DNA from: an uncultured Lachnospiraceae bacterium
GTDB lineage: Bacteria > Bacillota > Clostridia > Lachnospirales > Lachnospiraceae
Length of the DNA stretch: 63,999 nt
Assembly: GCA_949740535.1 (NCBI GenBank)
Contig: CATJHO010000149.1
Span: 1-63,999 of the forward strand
Direction: 5' to 3'
Shown in pieces: positions 50,132 through 58,140 of this stretch. The notes beneath the pieces were generated by a model, which did no database searches, was not told where the DNA came from, and saw only the letters and a program-made list of their open reading frames with translations. Each line of letters begins with the position of its first letter. Position 1 is the first letter of the stretch. The translations under genes were made by a program, and so were the position numbers.

Positions 50132-50668
50132 ATGAACCGATTAATTCTATATATTGCGGTATCTTTAGATGGATATATTGCTGAAAAAGATGGCGGTATC
50201 CATTTTTTAGAGGAAACTTCAAGTCCTTCACCAGACCTTGATTACGAAAACTTCTACAATTCCCTGCAGGGAGTTATTCTTGGCGGAAAAACCTACCGCC
50301 AAATAAAAAATGTCCTTTCACCCGGAAAATGGCCTTATGAGGGAATGCCCTGCTACGTATGCACGCGTCAGCAGAATTATTATGATCCAAATGTCCAATT
50401 CACGTCTTTACCACCCGGAAAAGAAGTATTAGATTTGATTTATGAAAAACACCCAGGAAATATCTGGCTTATGGGCGGAGGCGAGATCGTCCGCTGTTTT
50501 ATGCGTGAAAATTTGATTGATACCTATTATATTTACATCATGCCGACTGTCCTTGGAAATGGGATTCCGCTTTTTCCTGCAGGGTTCCCGAAAACGGATC
50601 TTAAGTTGGAAAGCTGTAGAAACATCGGCGGGATTGTTGAATTAATTTACCAAAAGAATACTATTTGA
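50132..50668 (+). CDS. dihydrofolate-reductase-fold protein (RibD C-terminal type)
   Basis: About 178 residues with LILYIAVSLDGYIAEKDGG (residues 4-22), VILGGKTYRQI, GNIWLMGGGEIVRCFM (NADPH-binding GGGE) and IMPTVLGNGIPLFP, the hallmarks of the YwjB/YyaP RibD-C family. These resemble flavin-pathway reductases, but actual substrates are mostly unknown. Codon use looks A/T-richer than the preceding gene. GGAGAGAG precedes the ATG. Confidence 0.88.
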   Translation: MNRLILYIAVSLDGYIAEKDGGIHFLEETSSPSPDLDYENFYNSLQGVILGGKTYRQIKNVLSPGKWPYEGMPCYVCTRQQNYYDPNVQFTSLPPGKEVLDLIYEKHPGNIWLMGGGEIVRCFMRENLIDTYYIYIMPTVLGNGIPLFPAGFPKTDLKLESCRNIGGIVELIYQKNTI

Positions 50669-50732
50669 ATCATACAGAAAATCATCCACCATTTCAGAGG
50701 TCAGTTTTTTATACAAATTTTACAAATTGCTG

Positions 50733-50761
50733 TTGACAAACATCTGCTTAACGTATATACT
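50733..50761 (+). promoter_or_regulatory. arsR operon promoter
   Basis: TTGACA (50733-50738) and TATACT (50756-50761) with a 17-base spacer. An ArsR-type operator begins 11 bases downstream of the -10. Confidence 0.85.
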
Positions 50762-50771
50762 GCGATATAAC

Positions 50772-50787
50772 ATCAATTTTTTTTGAT
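50772..50787. promoter_or_regulatory. ArsR-type operator 1 (upstream of arsR)
   Basis: ATCAA-six T-TTGAT matches the known ArsR/SmtB operator form ATCAA-N6-TTGAT. It covers the transcript start and lies just before the GAGGT ribosome site. Confidence 0.8.
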
Positions 50788-50800
50788 ATGAGGTAACCGC

Positions 50801-51115
50801 ATGGAGAGCTGTCAGGAAAGCGCTAAAGTATTCAAAGCCCTGTGTGACCCAAAACGCCTTGCTATTTTGGAGCAATTACGCAGCGGTGAAAAATGTGCCT
50901 GTGTCTTGCAGGAGCCGATGAATTTGACTCAATCAGGTTTGTCCTATCACATGAAAATTTTATGTGATTCAGGGCTTGTGGTAAGCAGACAAGAAGGCAA
51001 ATGGACGCATTATCATTTGAGTGAAGCCGGCAGGGACAAAGCAGTGAAGCTGCTGCTGTCCATTACGACACCTGTTACAAACTCCAAGGACCAATGCTCC
51101 TCATGTGATAGATAA
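50801..51115 (+). CDS. arsR: ArsR/SmtB family metalloregulator
   Basis: A 104-residue winged helix repressor: KVFKALCDPKRLAILEQL (about 8-25), GEKCACVLQ (about 29-37, vicinal C-x-C of the As(III)-sensing type), and recognition helix LTQSGLSYHMKILCDSGLV. The C-terminal CSSCDR adds another Cys pair. It likely represses its own operon until arsenite or a related thiophile appears. ATG follows GAGGT. Confidence 0.92.
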   Translation: MESCQESAKVFKALCDPKRLAILEQLRSGEKCACVLQEPMNLTQSGLSYHMKILCDSGLVVSRQEGKWTHYHLSEAGRDKAVKLLLSITTPVTNSKDQCSSCDR

Positions 51116-51142
51116 ACGCCATCCGAAAACATGGCGTTTATC
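51111..51142 (+). other. 12-base-pair hairpin over the arsR stop codon
   Basis: GATAAACGCCAT (51111-51122) pairs perfectly with ATGGCGTTTATC (51131-51142) around CCGAAAAC. It lacks a T-run; it may limit readthrough or stabilise the arsR message. Confidence 0.6.
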
Positions 51143-51154
51143 TCAGGACAAAAC

Positions 51155-51170
51155 ATCAAAAAAAATTGAT
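51155..51170. promoter_or_regulatory. ArsR-type operator 2 (upstream of the permease)
   Basis: ATCAA-six A-TTGAT has the same ATCAA-N6-TTGAT form as operator 1 with the spacer complementary in composition. It lies 35 bases before the permease ATG; no strong separate promoter is evident, so it may act as a roadblock. Confidence 0.7.
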
Positions 51171-51204
51171 ATATCAGCTTAAAAATTGAAAACGAGGTTA
51201 TTCT

Positions 51205-52206
51205 ATGGGTGTATGGCAATTTATACAAGAACAAATTTTAGGCATGAAATGGCTGAATAAACTGATCGGAGAAGGCCTTTCTATGCTGGGGCTGGATATA
51301 GAAGAACGTATAGGAGGGAGTGTCCAGTTTTTTCTTTATGATGTGTTAAAAATCACTTTACTGCTCTGCTTTTTAATTTTCGTGATATCCTATATTCAAA
51401 GCTATTTTCCGCCGGAACGGAGCAAACAGATATTGGGCCGGTTTCATGGTGTCGGTGCGAACATCATCTCTGCCCTGCTGGGTACTGTGACACCGTTTTG
51501 TTCCTGCTCATCCATTCCCCTGTTTATCGGTTTTACAAGCGCGGGCCTGCCGCTGGGCGTCACATTCTCTTTCCTGATTTCATCTCCTATGGTGGATCTG
51601 GGAAGCCTTATCCTTCTAATGAGCATTTTTGGTGCAAAAGCCGCTATTGTCTATACCGCGGCCGGGCTTTTGATTGCCACAGCTGGCGGTACTTTGATTG
51701 AGAAGCTGCACATGGAGCTGTATGTGGAAGAATTTATCCGCAAGGCCGGGAGCGTGGACATAGAGGCTCCAACACATACAGTGCGTGAACGGGTGCAATA
51801 CGCAAAGGAACAAACCGCATCCACATTCAGGAAAGTATTTCCGTATATTTTGATCGGTGTGGGGATTGGCGCGGTCATTCATAACTGGATACCAGAACGC
51901 TGGATTGAAACTGTGTTAGGCGGCAGCAATCCCTTTGGCGTTATCTTTGCCGTACTGGCAGGTGTTCCTATGTACGCCGATATTTTTGGTACGATTCCTG
52001 TGGCGGAAGCCCTGCTTTACAAGGGCGCGCAGCTGGGAACGATTTTGGCGTTTATGATGGCTGTCACTACATTAAGTTTACCGTCCATGATTATGCTCCG
52101 CAAAGCAGTAAAACCGAAACTTCTGGCACTGTTTGCCGTCATCTGTACCATGGGCATTATCCTTGTGGGCTGCCTGTTTAATATGTTCCAATTTTTATTG
52201 ATATAA
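51205..52206 (+). CDS. permease of the ArsP_1/DUF318 family
   Basis: A 333-residue membrane protein with about eight hydrophobic segments and the conserved GTVTPFCSCSSIPLFIGF (about 91-108), containing the Cys-x-Cys typical of the family that includes the organoarsenical exporter ArsP. A second conserved block is FGVIFAVLAGVPMYADIFGTIPVAEAL. Placed after arsR and before a small thioredoxin, it probably exports an arsenic or other thiophilic species. Confidence 0.9.
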   Translation: MGVWQFIQEQILGMKWLNKLIGEGLSMLGLDIEERIGGSVQFFLYDVLKITLLLCFLIFVISYIQSYFPPERSKQILGRFHGVGANIISALLGTVTPFCSCSSIPLFIGFTSAGLPLGVTFSFLISSPMVDLGSLILLMSIFGAKAAIVYTAAGLLIATAGGTLIEKLHMELYVEEFIRKAGSVDIEAPTHTVRERVQYAKEQTASTFRKVFPYILIGVGIGAVIHNWIPERWIETVLGGSNPFGVIFAVLAGVPMYADIFGTIPVAEALLYKGAQLGTILAFMMAVTTLSLPSMIMLRKAVKPKLLALFAVICTMGIILVGCLFNMFQFLLI

Positions 52207-52226
52207 ATATTTAGGAGGAATGACTT

Positions 52227-52567
52227 ATGGGACTGTTTCGTAAAAAAAGAATGAAAGAAACTGCTGCTGTGGCGGCGCCCCAAAAACACAGGAACAGGCA
52301 GAAGCTTTAGAAGCGGCTGCCAGGGTTAAAGTGCTGGGGAGCGGCTGCGCCAAATGCAATGCTCTGGAGGATGCTGTTCGTGCAGCTTTGATGGAGCTGG
52401 GTATGGACACGTCTATTGACCATGTGACGGATTTCACAGAAATTGCCGCTTATGGAGTAATGACTACCCCGGCGCTGGTTATAGATGGAAACGTAGTATC
52501 TTACGGTAAAGTTCTCAAAAAGGATGAAGCAAAGGCTGTCATTCAAAAATCACGAACCGCCATCTAA
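52227..52567 (+). pseudogene. small redox-active thioredoxin-fold protein, frameshifted
   Basis: The ATG at 52227 follows AGGAGG and reads MGLFRKKRMKETAAVAAP, but this frame hits TAG at 52308-52310. The body of the protein, RVKVLGSGCAKCNALEDAV with the CxxC active site and TTPALVIDG cis-Pro, continues in another frame to 52567. A single missing base near the CCCC-AAAAA run at 52278-52286 would join both into a normal ~113-residue protein. It could be a real mutation or a homopolymer sequencing error. Family: TM0996/MTH895-like redox proteins that accompany these permeases. Confidence 0.85.
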
Positions 52568-52593
52568 ATGTATCGTACTCATAAGCGGAAACA

Positions 52594-52685
52594 TGAACTA
52601 TGCTCTAAATGAGTTCTGAGGGTGTTGCAAAATAGATGATTACTCATCTATTTTGCAACAGCCCCATCATTTAAAGCATAGTTCA
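52594..52685. repeat. nested inverted repeat / MITE-like hairpin
   Basis: Outer arms TGAACTATGCTCTAAATGA (52594-52612) and 52667-52685 are inverted repeats with one difference in 19. Inside lies a second perfect 16-base inverted repeat, GTTGCAAAATAGATGA (52624-52639) and TCATCTATTTTGCAAC (52644-52659), with a four-base loop. The inner GG-TGTTGCAAAAT ends resemble insertion-sequence termini. It lies between the ars operon and convergent VOC gene. Confidence 0.8.
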
Positions 52686-52737
52686 CCCTCCGTTATCTGA
52701 ACTCCTGTCCACGAAGCATATTGGGAAATTTATGCTG

Positions 52738-53739
52738 TCAGGCTTCTGATTTCCTTTTGCTGTAGTAAACATAATCCGGCGCTTCGATCCTGCCGCCGTT
52801 TCCGCATTCCAGGGTCAGATGCAGATAGTTCTCCGTACTCAGATAATAATGGCTGTCCCCGTCGATCCAGCCTGTCTGAAGCACCTGGACTCCATATGGC
52901 TTCAGACGCTCTGCCTCTCTTTGAATCTCCTCATCTGGATATACATCCTTATAGTGATGAAGCCCCGGACCATGTTTCTCCAAAAATTCCCAGTACACAT
53001 TTTCCCCGGCAATCGGCTCCACCAGTTCCAGCTCCATATCACCCACCCATTTTACAGCGCAGATAAAATCAAAGCCTTCTGTAACCGGTTTTCCGTTTAC
53101 ATACAGATCACGTACCTTCTCCGGGGTAAAATGGCGCACGTCCCAGCCGTCAATGTCCAGATAATAGGCAAAATTCTCCATATAACGCTCAACATCTTTA
53201 ACCACAAGGGCAATCTGCCGGATATTCTGCTGATGGCTTACCGGCCGCTCTGCCCCCCTTTTGGGATAAACCTCCTCTGCTTCGCTGATCTTTCCTCCAT
53301 TTCCAAGCTCCAGCGTCACACCCAGCTGTTCGTAAGAATCCACATAGTAATGAACATCGTTGTCAATCCATCCAGTCTGTGTCACCTTAAGGCCTTTATC
53401 CTCCAGCTCTTTCACATAAGCCTTCAGCTCCTCGTCATCAGGAATCACAATTTTGAAATGGTGCATTCCGCTTCCGAATTTTTCCAGGTGTTCCCAGTAA
53501 ATATTCGGTCCTTTCAGAGGCTGAATCAGCTCCAGCTCCATATCCCCTTCCCAGGTAACCGCACAGATAAAGTCAAAATCTTCCGTAACACGTTCACCTC
53601 TCACGTAAAAATCCCGAACCGTATCCGGGGTAAAATGACGCACATCCCAGGGACCAATGCCAAATTTTTCCCAGTAATCCTTCATAGCCTGATCCAAATC
53701 ATCCACCAGAATACAAATCTGCCTAATAGCGCCTTTCAT
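52738..53739 (-). CDS. tandem VOC (glyoxalase-fold) protein
   Basis: About 333 residues made of two homologous VOC modules, roughly 1-155 and 170-325. Each starts IRQI-x-LVVDD/KDVE, contains WDVRHFTP-x-x-VRD-Y/LYV-G-VTE-FDFICAV and ends with a GWID-D-HYY metal-site block. The modules resemble methylmalonyl-CoA epimerase-type domains. The internal duplication makes a two-site or single fused metal enzyme. It begins two bases after the Gfo/Idh/MocA gene stop, so the two probably act on one pathway; substrate unknown. Confidence 0.88.
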   Translation of the reverse strand: MKGAIRQICILVDDLDQAMKDYWEKFGIGPWDVRHFTPDTVRDFYVRGERVTEDFDFICAVTWEGDMELELIQPLKGPNIYWEHLEKFGSGMHHFKIVIPDDEELKAYVKELEDKGLKVTQTGWIDNDVHYYVDSYEQLGVTLELGNGGKISEAEEVYPKRGAERPVSHQQNIRQIALVVKDVERYMENFAYYLDIDGWDVRHFTPEKVRDLYVNGKPVTEGFDFICAVKWVGDMELELVEPIAGENVYWEFLEKHGPGLHHYKDVYPDEEIQREAERLKPYGVQVLQTGWIDGDSHYYLSTENYLHLTLECGNGGRIEAPDYVYYSKRKSEA

Positions 53740-53741
53740 CT

Positions 53742-54740
53742 CTATGCCTCTCCTCTCTTATCTGCCTCATAAAAAATACCCCAATTCTTCCGTGTATTTT
53801 CAATGATATCTGCAATCTGCCTTGTCTCCTCCAGCGTGAACCGTCCGCTTTCCTTCCGGCCCTCACGGATACACCTCTGTACCTCCTGAATCTCAAACTG
53901 GAAACCGGTAGCCGGATAGGGCGCCGTAAAGGTTTCCACAATCCCGTCATTCTGCATAAGCGTGGCTGTGAAAGGGTGCCAGAATTCTGGACCGATAACA
54001 ATCCTTCCCGCATCCCCTGTAATCTCCGTCTCCGGCGTTCCGATCTGATTGAAAGCTCCTCCCAGAACTGCCGTCCGGCCCTCTCCATAATCCACCAGCA
54101 TACGGAAGCTCTCATCCACCTCGCCATTGGATTTCATAGCGGAATATATTTCTTGTGGTTTTTCCGGGAACACCATATGGGCCATTGCCAAAGCGTAAAT
54201 TCCCACATCCCGCAAAGCCCCCGCCGCATGACGGATTCCTCCCTTCCAGGGCTGCCAGTCCGCCGGATCCGGCTTGATGTCAAAAGAAGAACGCACCGTC
54301 AGGGGACGTCCGATTCTTCCTTCTTTGATCCAGCTTTGCGCCCTTTGCACAGCCGGAAAGCACCTGGTCCACATTCCTTCCATCAAAAAGGTCTGCTTCT
54401 CCTTTGCTTTTTTCAGAATCTGCTCAAGCTGTTCCCCATTATCCACGATGGGCTTTTCACACAGCACCGGAATTCCTCTCTCCAGAGCTTCCATGATATA
54501 ACGGTAATGACAGTCATTGGGAACCGCAAGATACACCACCTCTGGCTTTTCCTCCGCAAGCATCTTTGTAAAATCCGTATACACTCTGTCACACCCATAT
54601 TTCCGGGCAAAGGCCTTCCCGCTGTCTTCATTTCTGGATACAACCGCCGAAAGCCGGGCATCCTTTACTTCTCCCATTCCTTTTGCAAACTCATTGGCAA
54701 TGTAACCCGTTCCAACAATAACCCAGCGCATTTGTTCCAT
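53742..54740 (-). CDS. Gfo/Idh/MocA family NAD(P)-dependent oxidoreductase
   Basis: About 332 residues. The Rossmann start [17 protein letters not shown] is residues 5-21, the catalytic EKP motif is in [10 protein letters not shown] (about 93-102), and a C-terminal alpha/beta domain ([19 protein letters not shown]) follows. These enzymes oxidise sugars, inositols or related alcohols. The ATG at 54740 follows AGGAGG; an ATG 12 codons earlier lacks that. It is followed immediately by the tandem VOC gene and has its own promoter. Confidence 0.92.
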   Translation of the reverse strand: MEQMRWVIVGTGYIANEFAKGMGEVKDARLSAVVSRNEDSGKAFARKYGCDRVYTDFTKMLAEEKPEVVYLAVPNDCHYRYIMEALERGIPVLCEKPIVDNGEQLEQILKKAKEKQTFLMEGMWTRCFPAVQRAQSWIKEGRIGRPLTVRSSFDIKPDPADWQPWKGGIRHAAGALRDVGIYALAMAHMVFPEKPQEIYSAMKSNGEVDESFRMLVDYGEGRTAVLGGAFNQIGTPETEITGDAGRIVIGPEFWHPFTATLMQNDGIVETFTAPYPATGFQFEIQEVQRCIREGRKESGRFTLEETRQIADIIENTRKNWGIFYEADKRGEA

Positions 54741-54857
54741 TCTTATCCTCCTGACTTCTGATTGATCCGCTGACACGTTTATTTCACTTTTAAGCGTGCG
54801 CGGGCGTCCGTGGCAAGTACCGTAAGCATAACCTCTGTCTGCCGACGTTATGCTTTA

Positions 54858-54886
54858 ATTATGTGCACTTTTACCATTTATGTCAA
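54858..54886 (-). promoter_or_regulatory. promoter of the Gfo/VOC operon
   Basis: Minus-strand perfect TTGACA (54881-54886) and CATAAT (54858-54863), 17-base spacer. The leader of about 115 bases contains a GCATAACGTC/AGACAGAGG stretch with a repeated GCATAAC motif (54828-54834 and 54846-54854 in opposite orientations). Confidence 0.8.
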
Positions 54887-54932
54887 GATACATACATTTT
54901 TTCTATACATTTATCACAATTTGACATTGTAA

Positions 54933-54972
54933 AAGCGTTTCCATATAGATGCAATGCACAATGGAAACGCTT
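54933..54972. promoter_or_regulatory. 12-base inverted repeat with LacI-type half sites
   Basis: AAGCGTTTCCAT (54933-54944) and ATGGAAACGCTT (54961-54972) are perfect inverted repeats 16 bases apart, between the LacI gene stop and the Gfo promoter. The AAACGCTT half sites suit a LacI/CcpA protein; the hairpin could also terminate the LacI transcript (weak TTTTAC tract). Confidence 0.6.
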
Positions 54973-55027
54973 CCTCAAAACAAGAACTATTTCTGTTTTC
55001 CATGCTCTCCCCATACCAGAGACAGCT

Positions 55028-56005
55028 TCAGGTGGTGCCGCCTTTCTGCAGATACACATCTGTAACCTGGTGAAAGTCTACATCCTCCCGTTTGTCAATT
55101 AATTTCATCATGGTGTCCACACACTTTGCCGCCAGCAGTGGAATATTCTGGCAGACCGCAGTGATCACCGGCGTCATCATGCGGGTAAAGTCCGTTCCAT
55201 CGTATGCGGCAATCTTCAAGCCCTCCGGCACATGAATTCCCATGTCCGTCACAAAGTGATAGACGGCAATAGCCCCCATATCCGACGCAAAAATTCCATC
55301 TGCATCCTGCAGCACATCCCTGCAGTCCTGCAGAAAATGCGCATAATAGGCATAATCGATATGATTCCACTCTATTTCCAGCTTCTGAACAGAAATGTTC
55401 TTTTCCATCATGACCCGCTCAAACTCCAGATACCGATCGTTGGAAGGTGTATTCACCGGAAAGCTTCCGCCGATCTGTATCACTTTCCGGCACCCCTGTC
55501 CGGCCAGATGTTCAGCGGCCAGGCGCCCGCCTTTTTGATGATCGGAATGAATCAGAGGGATTCTTTCTCCCAGATCATGGTCCATACTTACAATCGGTTT
55601 ATCCACCATCTGATAAACACTGTCTTCCACAGACAGGGCACAGGTGATAATCCCGTCCACCATGTTCCGATCCAGCATATCAATATATTCCTTCTCCCGA
55701 TCGCTGGTTTTCACTGTATTGCAGACCATCGTCTTATAGCCATATGCATAAAGCTCTATTTCCACCTGCCGGAGAAGCGACGCGTAAAAGGGCGTCTGAA
55801 AATCGGGAATAATCACACCGATTATCCCCGATTTCTTTCTGGACAGATTTCTGGCCCTCTCATTGGGAACAAAATTCAGTTCCCGAATGGCTGCCTCTAT
55901 CCGCTTCCCGGACTCCTCTGATACATACCCGGTCTTATTAATCATACGGGAAACAGTGGCTATTCCCACACCTGCCCGCTCCGCTACATCTTTTATAGTC
56001 GCCAC
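55028..56005 (-). CDS. LacI family transcriptional regulator
   Basis: A 325-residue regulator: headpiece TIKDVAERAGVGIATVSRMIN (residues 3-23), then a sugar-binding domain (GIIGVIIPDFQTPFYASLLRQVE; GIFASDMGAIAVYHFVTD). The start is GTG; GAGGAGG lies 17 bases upstream, unusually far, and an in-frame stop leaves no better start. It follows the PrsA-like gene by 12 bases and precedes the Gfo/VOC operon, whose regulator it probably is. Confidence 0.9.
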   Translation of the reverse strand: MATIKDVAERAGVGIATVSRMINKTGYVSEESGKRIEAAIRELNFVPNERARNLSRKKSGIIGVIIPDFQTPFYASLLRQVEIELYAYGYKTMVCNTVKTSDREKEYIDMLDRNMVDGIITCALSVEDSVYQMVDKPIVSMDHDLGERIPLIHSDHQKGGRLAAEHLAGQGCRKVIQIGGSFPVNTPSNDRYLEFERVMMEKNISVQKLEIEWNHIDYAYYAHFLQDCRDVLQDADGIFASDMGAIAVYHFVTDMGIHVPEGLKIAAYDGTDFTRMMTPVITAVCQNIPLLAAKCVDTMMKLIDKREDVDFHQVTDVYLQKGGTT

Positions 56006-56017
56006 GATCGTGTATTT

Positions 56018-57019
56018 CTAATCCTCCTCAAAATACTTATGGTAGATCTCCAGAAAGCTCCCCGGTATCTCTTTTGTCCAGTTCTCAAAATGCACCTGTT
56101 CCCAGATACGCGTGTTAAACTCCGAAGGGGTGTTGGCCGTCAGCTCCTCATAGACCCGGCTGAAAATCTCATCCCGGCGGCGCTCCACCAGCGTAATCTT
56201 GTTAGCTTCTGTGGCCTCCCGGTCAAAATTATTGGCACATTTTAGTATATAATACCCTTCTTCCGTCTCAATAATCCCGCTGACTCCTTCATTTTCCAGG
56301 GCAAAAGCGGCCTCCTCATAGGCCGGTTCCTTATCGCCCCGGCCAAAAGTATCCGTAAGCTGGCTGTCCTGGCTGTAAGTGGATGCCAGGGTAAGAAATT
56401 CTGTCCCTTCCGAAAGCTTCTCCTGAATACGCTCCGCGTCTTCCAGGGTATCCACACGGATCTGCTGAACCGTGATAATCCGTGCCTCATCGTCGCTGAC
56501 CTCTGTGTTCACATCTTTGGTAATCTCACGGTAAACCTTTTCCGACAGAAGGTGATCCCGGTAAAGGTGTTCCACATCCTCCTGCTTCAGATTCATATAC
56601 TTCACCGCTTCACTGCTCAGGGTTCCAAAATATTCCCCTGCCGCGTCTTTGACCCTCTGCGTTTCCTCTTCTGTCAGTTTCACCTCATAATCCTCTGCCA
56701 GAAGAGTCACCGCTTTCATGGAAGCCAGCTGGGACACAATTACATTTTTTACATATTCCTCCAGTGTAATACCGCCAAAATCATGGCTCCACATCTCCAC
56801 ACCATAGACACTCTCATACTGTCTCTGGTAATCCATCACATAAATCATGGCCTCCGGCAGGGTACACAGACTGCTGCCCACTTTAAAAAGCTCATTTCCC
56901 GTCAATCCGGTAGTCAGCACAAATTCTGTATTCTCAAAATGGCTGCATCCTGCCGGGCCTGCAGATAAAAGACACGCTGCCAGACCTAAAATCAATCCTT
57001 TTTTTATTTTCTGCCACAT
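56018..57019 (-). CDS. peptidyl-prolyl isomerase-like lipoprotein (PrsA/parvulin type)
   Basis: About 333 residues. A signal peptide with candidate lipobox GPAGC (Cys about 25, Pro at -3 is atypical) leads to a SurA-N/PrsA-like helical part and a parvulin-type domain (VQQIRVDTLEDAERIQEKL, FLTLASTYSQDSQ, FGRGDKEPAYEEAAFAL, GIIETEEGYYILKC; about 190-280). It should assist folding of secreted proteins at the membrane surface. It follows the 87-residue gene with stop and start almost touching. Confidence 0.85.
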   Translation of the reverse strand: MWQKIKKGLILGLAACLLSAGPAGCSHFENTEFVLTTGLTGNELFKVGSSLCTLPEAMIYVMDYQRQYESVYGVEMWSHDFGGITLEEYVKNVIVSQLASMKAVTLLAEDYEVKLTEEETQRVKDAAGEYFGTLSSEAVKYMNLKQEDVEHLYRDHLLSEKVYREITKDVNTEVSDDEARIITVQQIRVDTLEDAERIQEKLSEGTEFLTLASTYSQDSQLTDTFGRGDKEPAYEEAAFALENEGVSGIIETEEGYYILKCANNFDREATEANKITLVERRRDEIFSRVYEELTANTPSEFNTRIWEQVHFENWTKEIPGSFLEIYHKYFEED

Positions 57020-57020
57020 A

Positions 57021-57284
57021 TTAAGCCTCAACAATCAGATAGATACCGCCGCCCAGTGAAAAGACTTCCGCCATCTCTTCCAGCTCTTCGTAAGACAGGC
57101 CGGACACGTCCATGCCGCTTTCCTCAAAATACTCCTGAACCTCCTGAATGGAATTTACCACAACGGCCATACAGTCCTCCAGAAAACTTTCTGCTTCCTC
57201 CAGAGTTTCTGCTACCGGCTCATCAAAAAGCTGCCCCTGCTTTCTCAAAAAAATCTCCAGACATTCTTCCGAATACTCGTTCAT
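57021..57284 (-). CDS. small acidic protein of unknown function
   Basis: An 87-residue, strongly acidic protein (NEYSEECLEIFLRKQGQLFDE; SFLEDCMAVVVNS; LSYEELEEMAEVF) without signal peptide or membrane segment. I recognise the general sequence from Clostridia but cannot assign a function. AGGAGG precedes the ATG. It lies between the Cof-type phosphatase and the PrsA-like gene, coupled to the latter. Confidence 0.75.
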   Translation of the reverse strand: MNEYSEECLEIFLRKQGQLFDEPVAETLEEAESFLEDCMAVVVNSIQEVQEYFEESGMDVSGLSYEELEEMAEVFSLGGGIYLIVEA

Positions 57285-57309
57285 ACAGACACCTCCTAGT
57301 TTTCGTTTT

Positions 57310-57320
57310 ATTCCAGTTCC
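57310..57320 (-). repeat. possible solitary end of the intergenic repeat element
   Basis: ATTCCAGTTCC matches the terminal direct repeat of elements at 25.3 and 31.5 kb. It again lies in a short gap between a stop codon and the next gene's ribosome site, but no body of the element is present. Confidence 0.35.
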
Positions 57321-57330
57321 TTACTTTTAT

Positions 57331-58116
57331 TTACAACAAGGTCCGCAGGACCTTTAGTACTCCGTCGTTTACATTGGTATCTGCCACATGCTTGGCCTCC
57401 CGTTTCACCGCATCGGCTGCATTTCCCACCGCATAGCTTTCTCCCGCGCTGTGGAAGAGCTCAATATCGTTGAAGTTATCTCCAAATACCATGGTTTCCT
57501 CCGGCCGGATTCCCAGGATCTTCTGGATACTGCGGATAGCATTTCCCTTGTTGGATTCTTTATTCAGGAAATCCATCCAGATTTCTCCGGATATGGCGCA
57601 GTGGAGACGGCTGTTCCAGCGGGCAAGCATTCTCTCTGCAATCTTTGGAATATCCGTTTTGTGGTAAAGAGCCACCTTATTGATGGCCCGTTCCTGTGCC
57701 AGCACATCCTCCTCACAGGTCATTTTGCTCTGATAGCCCTTCAGCACAAGATCCAGAAATTCCGGATCCTTGCTTTCCGTATAAAAGCCTTCCTTGGTAT
57801 CCAGGGTAAAGCTGGCGCCCGGAATCTGACGCACCTCGTGAACCCAGTCCCGCACATCCTTCCAGTCCAGCACCTGATCCAGCATGGTATAGCCCCGGCA
57901 GTTCACATAGGCTCCGTTTTCCGTAATAAAAATCATATCCTGCTTCACCGGCTCGAACAGTCTGGACATGCCGGAATAATGCCGTCCGCTGGCCGCCGCA
58001 AAGAGAATGTCTTTCTCTTTCAGCTTCCGGATTACCTCAAAAATCTCCGGATTAATCTGATCTGTTCCCTCCGGAAGCAGAGTCCCGTCAATGTCGCTTG
58101 CCACCAACTTAATCAT
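57331..58116 (-). CDS. Cof-type HAD family phosphatase
   Basis: A 261-residue HAD-IIB hydrolase: motif I LVASDIDGTLLP (residues 4-15, nucleophile Asp), motif II AAASGRHY near 38, Lys motif near 195 (NKESNKGNAI), and motif IV VFGDNFNDIELF near 215. Cof-type enzymes dephosphorylate sugar phosphates or flavin-type substrates in the cytosol. It is part of a run of co-directional genes from the LiaF-like gene down to the LacI gene. Confidence 0.93.
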   Translation of the reverse strand: MIKLVASDIDGTLLPEGTDQINPEIFEVIRKLKEKDILFAAASGRHYSGMSRLFEPVKQDMIFITENGAYVNCRGYTMLDQVLDWKDVRDWVHEVRQIPGASFTLDTKEGFYTESKDPEFLDLVLKGYQSKMTCEEDVLAQERAINKVALYHKTDIPKIAERMLARWNSRLHCAISGEIWMDFLNKESNKGNAIRSIQKILGIRPEETMVFGDNFNDIELFHSAGESYAVGNAADAVKREAKHVADTNVNDGVLKVLRTLL

Positions 58117-58140
58117 AATAATCTCCTCTTTCTCATACTG

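Noticed and set aside
52270-52290. Programmed -1 frameshift site in the thioredoxin-like gene
   Set aside because: GCG CCC CAA AAA does not form the canonical X-XXY-YYZ heptamer in frame and no downstream stimulatory structure is evident; a lost base is simpler.
54922-54955. Plus-strand promoter TTGACA/TATAGA near the LacI inverted repeat
   Set aside because: Spacing is 17 bases, but no plus-strand gene follows and it would read against the LacI gene; likely chance within an A/T-rich gap.
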